Assembly: GCA_022563505.1 (NCBI GenBank)
Contig: JADFNG010000013.1
Span: 1 to 40,645, forward strand
DNA length: 40,645 nt
Direction of reading: 5' to 3'
Source of the DNA: Pseudomonadota bacterium
Lineage (GTDB): Bacteria > Pseudomonadota > Gammaproteobacteria > Steroidobacterales > Woeseiaceae
This document shows, one piece after another, positions 15,729 through 24,191 of this stretch. Positions within the stretch are counted from its first letter, which is position 1, and each line of letters begins with the position of its first letter. The notes under the pieces are model-generated. The model ran no database searches and was not told the origin of the DNA. It worked only from the letters and a program-made list of their open reading frames with translations. The position numbers and the translations under genes were made by a program.

Positions 15729-16535
15729 TTAATTCCAGCTTCGTCCCAGCATGTATTCGAGGACATAGCGGCTGCCGAAATAGGCGAGTCCCAGCATCAT
15801 GAATCCCCACAGGTAGAGATAAACGGCGCGTCGACCGCGCCACCCGGCAAAATGGCGTCCTGCCAGCAGGATGCCGAACAAGAGCAGTGCCAGAATGGAA
15901 AATGCCGTCTTGTGAACCAGGTGTTGTGCGAAAAGGTTCTCAACAAATACAAAGCCAGAGAAAACCGCCAGCATAAGCACCAGGAATCCGGCGGATGTGA
16001 TGCCGTATAGCAGCCGCTCCGTCGTCTCTAACGGTGCGAAGAGCTGATTGATGGACGACAGTTTGGCAGAACGCAAACGCCGATCCTGAATGAGTGCGTA
16101 AACAGCAACAATTGCCCCAACGGTCAGGAGGCCGTAGGCAAACAGCGAAATCAGGACATGCGCCTGCAACTGCCAGGTCAATTCCGTGCTATGGGAGCCC
16201 GCCGTTTGCCAGCCGGTCATCGCGGCGGTGACCGCGGCCAGTAACAGCAAGCCGCCGGACAAGCCTCGCAGGCCAACCTCCTTGGCGCCCAGTAAAGCGA
16301 TCAGTGCGAGCTGCAGGCCGATGAACGAGGCGGCATTCGCGAGCGACAGCGACAGACCTTGTGGGGGCAGAATTTCCTGCCACAACATATAAGCGTGCAA
16401 AGGCAGGCCCACCAGGCAGCAGGTCACAGCCACAATCAGAAGCGATTTCGGTCGATCACTGAAGCGCGGCCATCGAGACAATCCGAACGCAAGGCCGGCG
16501 GTCAGATACACGAAAAACATGGCGAATTGAAACAC
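15729..16535 (-). CDS. ypjD: CcsA/YpjD-family membrane protein (cytochrome c assembly-like)
   Basis: 268-residue inner-membrane protein with about eight hydrophobic segments, resembling the cytochrome c assembly family (CcsA/CcmC-like). Two histidines in membrane segments (QLQAHVLISLFAYGLL and QHLVHKTAFSILALL) match the conserved histidine pair of the family. The tryptophan-rich heme motif of true CcsA is not seen, so heme handling is not assured. The GTG start is preceded by CGGGA; an ATG five codons inside is the alternative. In E. coli ypjD lies next to yfjD and divergent from ffh, the same as here. The 267 nt to ffh hold no clear consensus promoter that I could fix. Confidence 0.85.
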   Translation of the reverse strand: MFQFAMFFVYLTAGLAFGLSRWPRFSDRPKSLLIVAVTCCLVGLPLHAYMLWQEILPPQGLSLSLANAASFIGLQLALIALLGAKEVGLRGLSGGLLLLAAVTAAMTGWQTAGSHSTELTWQLQAHVLISLFAYGLLTVGAIVAVYALIQDRRLRSAKLSSINQLFAPLETTERLLYGITSAGFLVLMLAVFSGFVFVENLFAQHLVHKTAFSILALLLFGILLAGRHFAGWRGRRAVYLYLWGFMMLGLAYFGSRYVLEYMLGRSWN

Positions 16536-16802
16536 AGAATCCCGACCCGTTATGTCCTGCTTTGCTTCGGCGAATCATCCCACATGGCGCTGGTCATTAG
16601 AACCCTGCGAGGCACAAAGCGTGACTCAGGTGCCATTGGATGCGGCAATTAATGCCAGTGGCAGTGCCCGGCGCGGATCAAAATAAGGGGCTGCAATGGC
16701 GGTATCGGGCAGGGTCCCGAAGCTCTGCATCGCTGCCGCGATTCGCGTTACACTTTGCGCTTGAGTACGCCCTATTTCAATTTCGAAGCGCAGAAATAAG
16801 CT

Positions 16803-18164
16803 ATGTTTGACAACTTGTCGGATCGCCTGACACAGGCGGCCAAAAACCTCACGGGCCGGGGCCGGCTTAGCGACGCCAACATCAAGGACACGTTACGGCA
16901 GGTGCGGCTTGCTTTGCTGGAAGCTGACGTCGCGTTGCCTGTCGTCAAAGCATTCATCGAACGCATTCGTGAGCGAGCTGTCGGCGACGAGGTTGGCAAA
17001 AGCCTCACACCCGGTCAGGCGCTGGTCAAGATTATTCACGGTGAACTGGTCACGCTGTTAGGCAGCGCGACGGTTGAACTGGACCTGCGCGCGCAACCCC
17101 CGGTCGTCATTATGCTTGTCGGCCTGCAGGGTGCAGGCAAAACGACGACGGCCGCGAAACTGGCGTTGCGCCTGATCAAGAAAGAATCGAAGCGCGTGAT
17201 GATGGTCAGCGTCGATGTGCACCGGCCGGCGGCGATATTGCAGCTGGAAACGCTCGCCAATGAGGTGGGTGCGCTCTATTGCAGCAGCGAGGCCAGTGAA
17301 GCACCGACCGCCATCGTGGCGCGTGCGCTGGATGAGAGTCGACGTTCGCATGCCGATGTGCTGATCGTGGATACCGCGGGTCGCTTGCATGTCGATGAGG
17401 ATATGATGGACGAGGTGAAAGCCGTTCATGATGCGGCCACTCCACATGAAACGCTGTTCGTTATCGATAGCATGGCCGGACAGGATGCCGTTAATTCGGC
17501 CCGTGCATTTGGTGAACGCCTGCCCTTGACGGGCATTGTGCTGACGAAGGCGGACGGCGATGCCAAAGGCGGTGTGGCACTGTCTGTCCGCGAGGTTACC
17601 GGCAAACCGATTCGGTTCCTGGGTGTTGGCGAGAAAATCGATGCGCTGGAGGTATTTCATCCGGATCGAATGGCATCGCGTATTCTCGGCATGGGTGACG
17701 TGCTGTCCCTGGTCGAGGAGATCGAAGAGAAAGTAGACCGGGCGCAAGCCGACAAACTCGCCAAAAAGATCCGCAAGGGCAGGGGTTTTGATCTGTCCGA
17801 TCTCAGGGACCAGCTGGAGCAAATGATGAATATGGGTGGCATGGCAGCGATGCTGGAGAAGTTGCCATTGCCCGGGAAGATCAATCAGGCTGCGCTGAAG
17901 AGCAAGACGGACGAAAAACAGCTGAAAAGGCAGATCGCCATCATCAATTCCATGACCGTCGGTGAACGGCGCTTCCCCAAGACCATCAATGGCTCCCGCA
18001 AACGACGCATCGCGGGCGGTTGCGGCATGCAGATCCAGGACGTCAACCGGCTTCTGAAGCAGCACCTGCAGATGGAGAAGATGATGAAGAAAATGGCTCG
18101 TGGAGGCATGAAAAAAATGCTGCGTGGAATGGTGCCGGGGGGGCTGCCGCCGGGCTTCGGCTGA
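16803..18164 (+). CDS. ffh: Signal recognition particle protein Ffh
   Basis: SRP54 GTPase that binds 4.5S RNA and signal sequences and delivers nascent inner-membrane proteins to FtsY. It is 453 residues, the same as E. coli. The N domain (1-90) is followed by the G domain with GLQGAGKT at 107-114, DTAGR near 190 and TKADGD near 245-250, then the methionine-rich M domain (about 300-453) with QMMNMGGMAAML, MTVGER and MKKMARGGMKKML, ending GLPPGFG. The RBS is weak. It precedes rpsP in the conserved ffh-rpsP-rimM-trmD-rplS order, though rpsP has its own promoter 60 nt after the ffh stop. Confidence 0.97.
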   Translation: MFDNLSDRLTQAAKNLTGRGRLSDANIKDTLRQVRLALLEADVALPVVKAFIERIRERAVGDEVGKSLTPGQALVKIIHGELVTLLGSATVELDLRAQPPVVIMLVGLQGAGKTTTAAKLALRLIKKESKRVMMVSVDVHRPAAILQLETLANEVGALYCSSEASEAPTAIVARALDESRRSHADVLIVDTAGRLHVDEDMMDEVKAVHDAATPHETLFVIDSMAGQDAVNSARAFGERLPLTGIVLTKADGDAKGGVALSVREVTGKPIRFLGVGEKIDALEVFHPDRMASRILGMGDVLSLVEEIEEKVDRAQADKLAKKIRKGRGFDLSDLRDQLEQMMNMGGMAAMLEKLPLPGKINQAALKSKTDEKQLKRQIAIINSMTVGERRFPKTINGSRKRRIAGGCGMQIQDVNRLLKQHLQMEKMMKKMARGGMKKMLRGMVPGGLPPGFG

Positions 18165-18224
18165 GACTGGACGATGGCTGGCCTAAGACGCGGAATAAAC
18201 AGGCAAAAATCCTGCCGAAAGCGC

Positions 18225-18252
18225 TTCACTTTCGTGCTGAAGTGAGTACAAT
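18225..18252 (+). promoter_or_regulatory. Promoter of the rpsP-rimM-trmD-rplS operon
   Basis: TTCACT (18225-18230, 4 of 6), 16-nt spacer, TACAAT (18247-18252, 5 of 6), then GC-rich GCGCCGC. It implies a leader of about 65 nt before rpsP. Confidence 0.55.
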
Positions 18253-18262
18253 GCGCCGCTTA

Positions 18263-18297
18263 CTCGGGCTTGAGCCCGAGGGTAGGCATGTCTGCCT
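18263..18297 (+). promoter_or_regulatory. Two tandem hairpins in the rpsP leader
   Basis: CTCGGGCT-TG-AGCCCGAG is a perfect 8-bp stem (18263-18280). It is followed by AGGCA-TGTC-TGCCT (18284-18297). Both lie between the predicted start site and the rpsP RBS. Neither has a T-tract directly after it. A role in operon control is possible but unproven. Confidence 0.5.
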
Positions 18298-18321
18298 GTA
18301 ACTACTTTTAACGGATTGATA

Positions 18322-18579
18322 ATGGTCAGTATTCGTCTTTCGCGCGCCGGCGCGAAGAAGCGTCCTTTTTACCACCTGGTGGTCACCGACAGTCGCAATC
18401 GTCGGGACGGCCGTTATATTGAGCGCCTGGGATTTTTTAATCCGGTTGGTACCGAGAACGAGGAAAATCTGCGGATTGATCTCGAGCGTGTGGACTACTG
18501 GATCAGCCAGGGTGCGCAACCTTCAGATCGTGTCGCATCGTTGCTGAAAACACAACGCAAGGCAATGGCTGCCAGCTGA
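18322..18579 (+). CDS. rpsP: 30S ribosomal protein S16
   Basis: bS16, a small-subunit body protein required for 30S assembly. The ATG at 18322 ([20 protein letters not shown]) is preferred to the TTG two codons upstream because it gives the family's standard start, with ACGGA 6-7 nt before it; length is 85 residues. Conserved signatures are visible: [15 protein letters not shown] and a W-I[10 protein letters not shown] stretch. First gene of the rpsP-rimM-trmD-rplS translation operon. Confidence 0.97.
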   Translation: MVSIRLSRAGAKKRPFYHLVVTDSRNRRDGRYIERLGFFNPVGTENEENLRIDLERVDYWISQGAQPSDRVASLLKTQRKAMAAS

Positions 18580-18625
18580 GCCCTGAGGGGGTTGCGGACT
18601 TTCAGTTCCGCAGTCATATCTCAAA

Positions 18626-19150
18626 ATGGTGCAGAAAGAAAAAGACCGGGAACAACGGGATCCGGTCATCCTTGGCCGAATTTCCGGGTTGTTTGGGGTC
18701 AAGGGTTGGGTGAAGATATTTTCATACACCGAACCCCGTGAAGCCATTCTCGAGTATCAGGATTGTTTGCTGATGCGGGATGGCAAGTGGCAACCGGCAT
18801 CATTTGCCGATGGAAAAAGGCACAGCAAGACGGTCATTGTAAAGCTTGAGGGTGTCGATGACAGGGACGCGGCGGACGCGTACATCGGTGCCGATATAGC
18901 GGTGCCAAGAGATAAAATGCCAGACCCCGGGGAGGGCCATTACTACTGGTCGGATCTCGAGGGACTGAGTGTGGTGCATCGCGATGGAACGGTGCTGGGC
19001 AAGGTAGCGTACCTGCTGGCAACCGGCGCAAACGATGTACTGGTCGTGCGAGGCGAGAAGGAGGTCCTGATCCCTTTCATACCGGACGAAGTGATTTTGG
19101 ACGTTGATCTGGCGAAAGGCATGATCAGGGTCGACTGGGCCTGGGCCTGA
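18626..19150 (+). CDS. rimM: Ribosome maturation factor RimM
   Basis: 16S processing factor that binds S19 and helps mature the 30S head. 174 residues: an N-terminal RimM barrel (ILGRISGLFGVKGWVKIFSY, about 15-100) and a PRC-barrel (about 105-172) containing YYWSDLEGLSV and VLIPFIPDEVILDVDL. The RBS before the ATG is poor, and a small hairpin (TGCGGA/TCCGCA, about 18594-18613) lies in the 46-nt gap after rpsP, which may lower its translation relative to the ribosomal proteins. Its stop is 4 nt before trmD. Confidence 0.95.
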   Translation: MVQKEKDREQRDPVILGRISGLFGVKGWVKIFSYTEPREAILEYQDCLLMRDGKWQPASFADGKRHSKTVIVKLEGVDDRDAADAYIGADIAVPRDKMPDPGEGHYYWSDLEGLSVVHRDGTVLGKVAYLLATGANDVLVVRGEKEVLIPFIPDEVILDVDLAKGMIRVDWAWA

Positions 19151-19154
19151 CGCG

Positions 19155-19901
19155 GTGCAAGTGCAAATCGTCAGCCTGTTCCCGGAGATGGTGCGGACTG
19201 TTGCTGAATACGGCGTGGTAGGGCGTGCAAGCAAACGCGGTTTGCTGTCGGTCAATTGCGTGAATCCGCGCGATCATGCGCCAGACGCGCACCGCACGGT
19301 GGATGACCGGCCTTACGGCGGTGGACCGGGCATGGTGATGAAATACGCGCCGTTGGCCGAGTCCATCCAGGCAGCGCAGGCTTTATTGCCGGAAAATTGT
19401 CCGGTTATCTGTCTGAGTCCGCAAGGGAAGGTGTTTGACCAGGCAATGGCGAAACGCTATGCGGCGATGCCAGGTTTGGTGTTAGTGGCTGGCAGGTATG
19501 AAGGCATTGACGAGCGACTCATTGAGTCGTACGTGGATGAGGAGGTGTCACTCGGTGATTTTGTATTGAGTGGCGGCGAAATTGCGGCGATGGCGTTAGT
19601 GGACGCGGTCGTCCGGCTGTTACCGGGCGTGCTCGGTGATGCGGAATCGGCACAGCAGGATTCTTTCATGGAAGGCTTGCTCGACTGCCCGCATTACACG
19701 CGACCGGAGCTTATTGACGGTCGGCAGGTGCCGGAGGTGTTGTTGTCCGGTGATCACGCACGAATTGCCGCGTGGCGAAAGAAGGAAGCGTTGGGACGAA
19801 CGTATGTACGTCGTCGCGACCTTGTGGACAGACTGAATTTAAGTGAAGAGCAACGCAGGTTGCTTGACGAGTATTTACGGGAACATCCGGGCAGTGATTG
19901 A
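19155..19901 (+). CDS. trmD: tRNA (guanine-37-N1)-methyltransferase TrmD
   Basis: SAM-dependent SPOUT enzyme that methylates G37 of tRNAs reading CNN codons (including Leu and Pro), preventing +1 frameshifting. 248 residues with IVSLFPEM at 5-12, DDRPYGGGPGM at 50-60, the knot motifs LVAGRYEGIDERLIE and SLGDFVLSGGEIAAM, and the C-terminal HYTRPELIDG segment, then DHARIAAWRKKEALGRTY. The start is GTG at 19155; a second GTG two codons later is possible. It is translationally close to rimM. Confidence 0.97.
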   Translation: MQVQIVSLFPEMVRTVAEYGVVGRASKRGLLSVNCVNPRDHAPDAHRTVDDRPYGGGPGMVMKYAPLAESIQAAQALLPENCPVICLSPQGKVFDQAMAKRYAAMPGLVLVAGRYEGIDERLIESYVDEEVSLGDFVLSGGEIAAMALVDAVVRLLPGVLGDAESAQQDSFMEGLLDCPHYTRPELIDGRQVPEVLLSGDHARIAAWRKKEALGRTYVRRRDLVDRLNLSEEQRRLLDEYLREHPGSD

Positions 19902-19960
19902 TCGACACGTGGTGTTTCGATTTTGAATTTCCAGCAACTTAAGCTGGCAGGTAGAGAACG

Positions 19961-20305
19961 ATGAGCAAGATAATCGATGCAATTGAACAAGAGCAGATGA
20001 CCAAGGAAATTCCGGCGTTTTCTCCGGGAGACACCGTGGTTGTCATGGTGAAAGTTACGGAAGGTACTCGTGAACGTCTGCAGGCATTTGAAGGCGTGGT
20101 GATTGCGAAACGCAATCGGGGCCTGAATTCTTCGTTTACCGTACGCAAGATTTCGCATGGTGAGGGTGTTGAGCGCGTTTTCCAGACGTATAGCCCGATT
20201 GTCAGCGAAATCAAGGTCAAGCGTCGCGGTGATGTGCGTCGTGCCAAGTTATACTATCTGCGTGGCCTGACCGGAAAGGCAGCTCGGATCAAAGAAAAGA
20301 TTTAG
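19961..20305 (+). CDS. rplS: 50S ribosomal protein L19
   Basis: bL19, located at the 30S-50S interface. It is 114 residues, full length: [77 protein letters not shown] and [20 protein letters not shown] are all family hallmarks. Last gene of the operon, followed by an intrinsic terminator at 20377-20396. Confidence 0.97.
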   Translation: MSKIIDAIEQEQMTKEIPAFSPGDTVVVMVKVTEGTRERLQAFEGVVIAKRNRGLNSSFTVRKISHGEGVERVFQTYSPIVSEIKVKRRGDVRRAKLYYLRGLTGKAARIKEKI

Positions 20306-20307
20306 GG

Positions 20308-20335
20308 TTCACAAATACCATATAGGGGATAATAT
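20308..20335 (+). promoter_or_regulatory. Candidate promoter upstream of the TRAP operon
   Basis: TTCACA (20308-20313, 5 of 6), 16-nt spacer, TAATAT (20330-20335, 4 of 6), in a strongly AT-rich island directly after rplS. If used, its transcript must pass the hairpin at 20377-20396 before reaching the first TRAP gene. Confidence 0.4.
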
Positions 20336-20376
20336 TCTCATATATAGTTAAATGTCGTCCGAGAGCCTGAACTAAT

Positions 20377-20396
20377 CCCCGCATGCGGGGTCTTTG
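20377..20396 (+). terminator. Intrinsic terminator after rplS
   Basis: CCCCGC-AT-GCGGGG forms a strong stem (20377-20390) followed by TCTTTG. The T-tract is short. The next start codon (20401) begins 4 nt after it, so it also lies in the leader of the TRAP operon. Confidence 0.7.
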
Positions 20397-20400
20397 AGGC

Positions 20401-21276
20401 ATGAGCATAGTGCAAGGAATACCCGCACGGACCGGTCAACTGGTGTTAGCAGCCATCGTGTTGCTGAACAGCGGATGCGCCACCATTGTTTCATCGGTCG
20501 CCAGCAAATTTGCCGACAACCTGTCGGCAGCAGTGATCAATCAGAACGATCCGGAAATCGTGCGCGATGGCGCACCTGCCTTCATTTTGTTACTCGACAG
20601 CTTCGTGCAGGGCAGTCCGGACGACCCGATGCTGCTTGCGGCGGCCGCCAATCTATACGCTTCCTACGGAGCCGTTTTTGCCACTGAGCCTGAGCGCGCG
20701 GCGCGTTTGACCGAACGTGCCCGCAACTACTCTGTCAAGGCACTGTGTATTTCCTTTGCGCCATCTTGTGGCTGGGATGACATGGCCTACGAGCAATACG
20801 AAGCATCGTTGGCAGGACTGTCGAGCAAGCATGCCGATGTCGTCTATGCCTACAGCGTATCTGCACTTGCCTTTATCCGTACCCATAGCGATGACTGGAA
20901 TGCCTTGGCGCGCTTGCCGCACGTGGATGCGCTGCTGATCCGCTATCTGGAAATTGGTGACGGAGAGGCCGAAGGTACCGTCTACACCTATCTCGGCATC
21001 CTGGCGACTTTGCGACCGCCGGCATTGGGTGGCGAACCGGAGAAGGGCCGAAAATATTTCGAACGGGCGATCGACCTGAGTGGCGGTAATGATCTTAGCG
21101 CCAAAGTGGAATTCGCGCGTGGTTATGCTCGACCCCTGTACGAACGAGAATTGCACGATCAACTGCTGCAGGAAGTATTGGCTGCCGACCCGGAATCACC
21201 GGGTTACACGCTAACGAATGTATTGGCGCAAAGGGATGCCAGGGAACTTTTGTCCAGTGCAGACGATTATTTCTGA
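20401..21276 (+). CDS. TatT-type lipoprotein of a TPR-associated TRAP transporter
   Basis: Periplasmic helical-repeat protein of the TRAP T-component family, known from Treponema pallidum Tp0956, where it forms a hydrophobic-pore trimer that binds the substrate protein. 291 residues: an N-terminal hydrophobic segment ending LLNSGC with the candidate lipid-anchor Cys26 (Asn at -3 is unusual for a lipobox), then repeats with family-like text (DDPMLLAAAANLYASYGAVF, ARNYSVKALC, GRKYFERAIDLSGGND, and a closing NVLAQRDARELLSSADDYF). GAGG is only 1 nt from the ATG at 20401 but 10 nt from a GTG at 20410, so the true start may be 20410. First of four clustered TRAP genes. Confidence 0.85.
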   Translation: MSIVQGIPARTGQLVLAAIVLLNSGCATIVSSVASKFADNLSAAVINQNDPEIVRDGAPAFILLLDSFVQGSPDDPMLLAAAANLYASYGAVFATEPERAARLTERARNYSVKALCISFAPSCGWDDMAYEQYEASLAGLSSKHADVVYAYSVSALAFIRTHSDDWNALARLPHVDALLIRYLEIGDGEAEGTVYTYLGILATLRPPALGGEPEKGRKYFERAIDLSGGNDLSAKVEFARGYARPLYERELHDQLLQEVLAADPESPGYTLTNVLAQRDARELLSSADDYF

Positions 21277-21324
21277 GGCATCAGATCTATCTGTGAACCT
21301 GTTTCGCAGTAACGGAGAATGAAG

Positions 21325-22377
21325 ATGCGAAATTTTATAATTTTAATGCTCGTGCTGATGATTGCGATCAGCAGCCAGGCCTCGCATGCGCAGACAAAAA
21401 TAAAAATCGCTACGCTGGTGCCGCAAAAGTCCGGTTGGGCGACAACCTTTCGTGCCGGCGCAAAGGAAATCAGCGAGCGAACAGATGGGCGAGTACAACT
21501 CCGATTTTACTGGGGTGGCGCGCAGGGCAATGAAAAAAAGATCTTGCAAAAAATCAAGATCGGGCAGCTGCAGGGAGGGACTTTTTCTCCAACGGATTTT
21601 CAAGGCTCGTATCCGGACGTTAATATTTATGGCTTGCCGTTCTTCTTCGAGAACTACGGTGAAGTTGACTATGTGCGCGGCCAAATGGATGAAAAATTGC
21701 AGGCGGGTTTTGCAAAACTTGGATATCAGACGTTTGGTTTCGCAGGCGGTGGATTTGCCTACGTCCTTTCTAACGAGCCCGTCCACGGTCATGCGGACCT
21801 GGTCGGCAAGAAAGTCTGGTTACCCCAGGGCGACCTGATTAGTTATGAGGCGATGAAGTCATTACGACTCTCGCCAGTGCCACTGCCGCTGACGGATGTC
21901 TTGACCGGTTTGCAAACCGGACTGATTGATATTGTCGCGATTCCACCGGTGGTTGCACTGGCATTGCAATGGCACACCAAGATCAAATATGTGACCCGGA
22001 TTCCAGTGCTTTTCTCGATTGGCTTTATGGCAATCGATCAGAGAACGATGAAGAAATTGCAAGCGGATGACCGAGTGGTTCTGACTGAAGTGCTGACGCG
22101 ACTTTACGCGGAAATGGATGCGAAGAGCGAGAGTGAAGCAAACGCGGCAACGGATGCTTTGCTCAACGTCGGGGTTAAAGACGTCGCACTCGGCGCTGGC
22201 GAGTTCGAGAGAATTCGAAGTGAGATGGAGGAGACCAACCGGACACTGGCCCGCAAAGGCATGTTCTCGCTCGAACTGCTCGAAGAAATGGAACGGCATG
22301 TCGCCGACTATCGACGCGAGCGCAGTGGTGAGCATATCACCGAAGCGGCCATCGAACCTGCGAGCAGTGGTATCTAG
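21325..22377 (+). CDS. TRAP transporter substrate-binding protein (DctP family, TatT-associated)
   Basis: Periplasmic binding protein that presents substrate to the TRAP permease. The ATG at 21325 is preferred over one at 21319 because GGAG (21314-21317) then has 7-nt spacing; length 350. A signal peptide (MRNFIILMLVLMIAISSQASHA, about 22 residues; shown only as its range 1-22 for cleavage at AHA-like SHA) precedes KIKIATLVPQKSGWATTF, the DctP start. The loop that carries the substrate-carboxylate Arg in most TRAP proteins (pattern LKIRVP) reads KKVWLPQGD here, with W165 in the Arg position. Substrate is therefore unlikely to be a simple carboxylate. It overlaps the DctQ gene by 1 nt. Confidence 0.92.
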   Translation: MRNFIILMLVLMIAISSQASHAQTKIKIATLVPQKSGWATTFRAGAKEISERTDGRVQLRFYWGGAQGNEKKILQKIKIGQLQGGTFSPTDFQGSYPDVNIYGLPFFFENYGEVDYVRGQMDEKLQAGFAKLGYQTFGFAGGGFAYVLSNEPVHGHADLVGKKVWLPQGDLISYEAMKSLRLSPVPLPLTDVLTGLQTGLIDIVAIPPVVALALQWHTKIKYVTRIPVLFSIGFMAIDQRTMKKLQADDRVVLTEVLTRLYAEMDAKSESEANAATDALLNVGVKDVALGAGEFERIRSEMEETNRTLARKGMFSLELLEEMERHVADYRRERSGEHITEAAIEPASSGI

Positions 22378-22886
22378 TGTCGGCCAGGCAATCCGGACTT
22401 CTGCAGCGCCTGGAGCGATGGGGAACGGCGGCAGAGAATGCGTCGTTGGTCGTCTTGCTCGGCGCCATGATGATACTGGCGGTTGGCCAGATCGTCATGC
22501 GCATTTTCTTCAGTACGGGTGTCGTGTGGGGTGACGAATTACTGAAATTGCTGGTTCTGTGGATGGCCATGATTGCCTCCATCGCCGCCAGTCGCAGCGA
22601 CCGCCATCTGCGCATCGACATCATTTCCCATTTTGTGCCGAAGAAGTATGCACGCCTTCCTCGACTCCTGGTCGATGCATTCGCGGCATCGATTTGCGGC
22701 GTATTGGCCTGGCAGTCGTGGCGATTCATACAGCTGTCCATTGAATTCGAAGACACCGTTTTAGTCGGTGTTCCGTCCTGGATTGCGCACAGTATTTTGC
22801 CGTTCGCATTCGCTCTGATGTGCTATCGCTTCTTTCTGGACTTTGTTGCGGGATCGGTTAATTTCTTCAAGGTCGACACACAATGA
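22377..22886 (+). CDS. TRAP transporter small permease (DctQ family)
   Basis: 169-residue four-helix inner-membrane subunit that supports the large permease. Hydrophobic segments lie at about 22-42, 55-72, 95-115 and 135-155. DctQ-type motifs are seen: VVLLGAMMILAVGQIVMRI, WGDELLKLLVLWMAMIASIA and RSDRHLRIDI. The GTG start overlaps the stop of the binding-protein gene (TAGTG), and its own stop overlaps the large permease start (ATGA), so the three are translationally coupled. Confidence 0.93.
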   Translation: MSARQSGLLQRLERWGTAAENASLVVLLGAMMILAVGQIVMRIFFSTGVVWGDELLKLLVLWMAMIASIAASRSDRHLRIDIISHFVPKKYARLPRLLVDAFAASICGVLAWQSWRFIQLSIEFEDTVLVGVPSWIAHSILPFAFALMCYRFFLDFVAGSVNFFKVDTQ

Positions 22887-24142
22887 TGATTCTAAGTGTG
22901 GCCCTCCTTATTCTGGCGATATTCGGTGCACCTTTGTTTGTCGTGATAGCGGGCAGTGCGATGCTTGGTTATTACAAAGAGGGGATCGACCTGATGGCGA
23001 TTTCCATCGAGATTCTCGGTATTGCGAACATGCCGTTTTTGTCCGCGATCCCCCTGTTTACGTTCGCCGGCTATTTGCTCAGCGAAAGCAACGCGCCGAA
23101 GCGGCTGGTGCGGCTCACCGGTGCATTACTCGGCTGGATGCCGGGAGGCCTGGCACTGGTGGCGCTGGCAGCGTGCGCGTTCTTTACCGCATTTACCGGC
23201 GCATCGGGCGTCACTATTATTGCGCTTGGGGCTATTTTGTATCCGGCACTGAAGCAGGACGGTTATCCGGATAACTTCAACCTTGGGCTGGTGACCACGT
23301 CCGGAAGCCTTGGCCTCTTGTTTGCTCCCTCTTTGCCATTGATTCTTTATGGCGTTATCGCAGAAGTATCGATCGACAGCCTGTTTCGCGCGGGCATTTT
23401 GCCCGGCTTGCTGATGTTGCTCATGCTGTCAGGTTACAGTTTGTGGGTGAGTCGGGGCAACGAAAAACCGCTGACGCCTTTTGAATTCAAGGAACTCGGT
23501 GGTGCCTTGCGTGAATCGATGTGGGAATTGCCATTACCCATCGTCGTGCTCGGTGGTATTTATTCGGGGTTCTTCGCCGTGTCCGAAGCGGCGGCAGTGA
23601 CGGCGCTGTATGTGCTGATCGTCGAAGTGATCATACTTCGCGAAATCAGTTTGCAGGATTTGCCGCGTGTCATGCGTGATTCGATGCTCCTGGTCGGTAG
23701 CATTCTGATTATTCTGGCCGTCTCGCTTGCGTCGACCAATTACATGATTGATGCGGGTGTGCCGCAGGCATTGCTTGGATTCGTCGCAGAGCATGTGACG
23801 AGCCAGGCCACGTTCCTGGTGTTGCTGCTCCTGTTTCTGCTGGCTCTGGGCGCTATTCTGGACATATTTTCAGCGATTGTTCTCATTGTGCCGCTGATTT
23901 TGCCCATTGCGGCACAATACAACGTGGATCCGATTCATCTTGGTATCGTATTCCTCGCTGCGATGCAGTTGGGCTACCTGACGCCGCCCGTTGGCTTGAA
24001 CCTGTTCATTGCGAGCTACCGATTCGATAAGCCCATCATGGAAGTGTATTCTGCGACGTTTCCGTTCCTGCTGATGCTGATGTTGTCGGTGATTATCATT
24101 ACCTACTGGCCATCTTTATCCCTGTGGCTGGTTGCGGACTGA
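22883..24142 (+). CDS. TRAP transporter large permease (DctM family)
   Basis: 419-residue ion-coupled transport subunit with about twelve hydrophobic segments. Family landmarks: PLFVVIAGSAMLGYY near the start, FLSAIPLFTFAGYLLSES, FFTAFTGASGVTIIALGAIL, GLLFAPSLPLILYG, FAVSEAAAVTALYVLIVEV, LGAILDIFSAIVLIVPLILP and QLGYLTPPVGLNLFIASYRF. Length is normal. ATG overlaps the DctQ stop by 4 nt. It is followed after 49 nt by the sugar dehydrogenase gene on the same strand. Confidence 0.95.
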   Translation: MMILSVALLILAIFGAPLFVVIAGSAMLGYYKEGIDLMAISIEILGIANMPFLSAIPLFTFAGYLLSESNAPKRLVRLTGALLGWMPGGLALVALAACAFFTAFTGASGVTIIALGAILYPALKQDGYPDNFNLGLVTTSGSLGLLFAPSLPLILYGVIAEVSIDSLFRAGILPGLLMLLMLSGYSLWVSRGNEKPLTPFEFKELGGALRESMWELPLPIVVLGGIYSGFFAVSEAAAVTALYVLIVEVIILREISLQDLPRVMRDSMLLVGSILIILAVSLASTNYMIDAGVPQALLGFVAEHVTSQATFLVLLLLFLLALGAILDIFSAIVLIVPLILPIAAQYNVDPIHLGIVFLAAMQLGYLTPPVGLNLFIASYRFDKPIMEVYSATFPFLLMLMLSVIIITYWPSLSLWLVAD

Positions 24143-24191
24143 GCGTTCGACCGCAGTGGGCGGATTATTGGTTTTGGCTACAGGACTTAAA

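Noticed and set aside
17058-18065. 335-codon minus-strand frame opposite ffh
   Set aside because: Antisense shadow of ffh, which has all SRP GTPase motifs; the shadow's composition is atypical (rich in His, Arg and Gln).
20401-24142. Twin-arginine (Tat) export genes, suggested by the TatT name
   Set aside because: No TatA/B/C homologue is present; TatT here means the TRAP-associated TPR protein.
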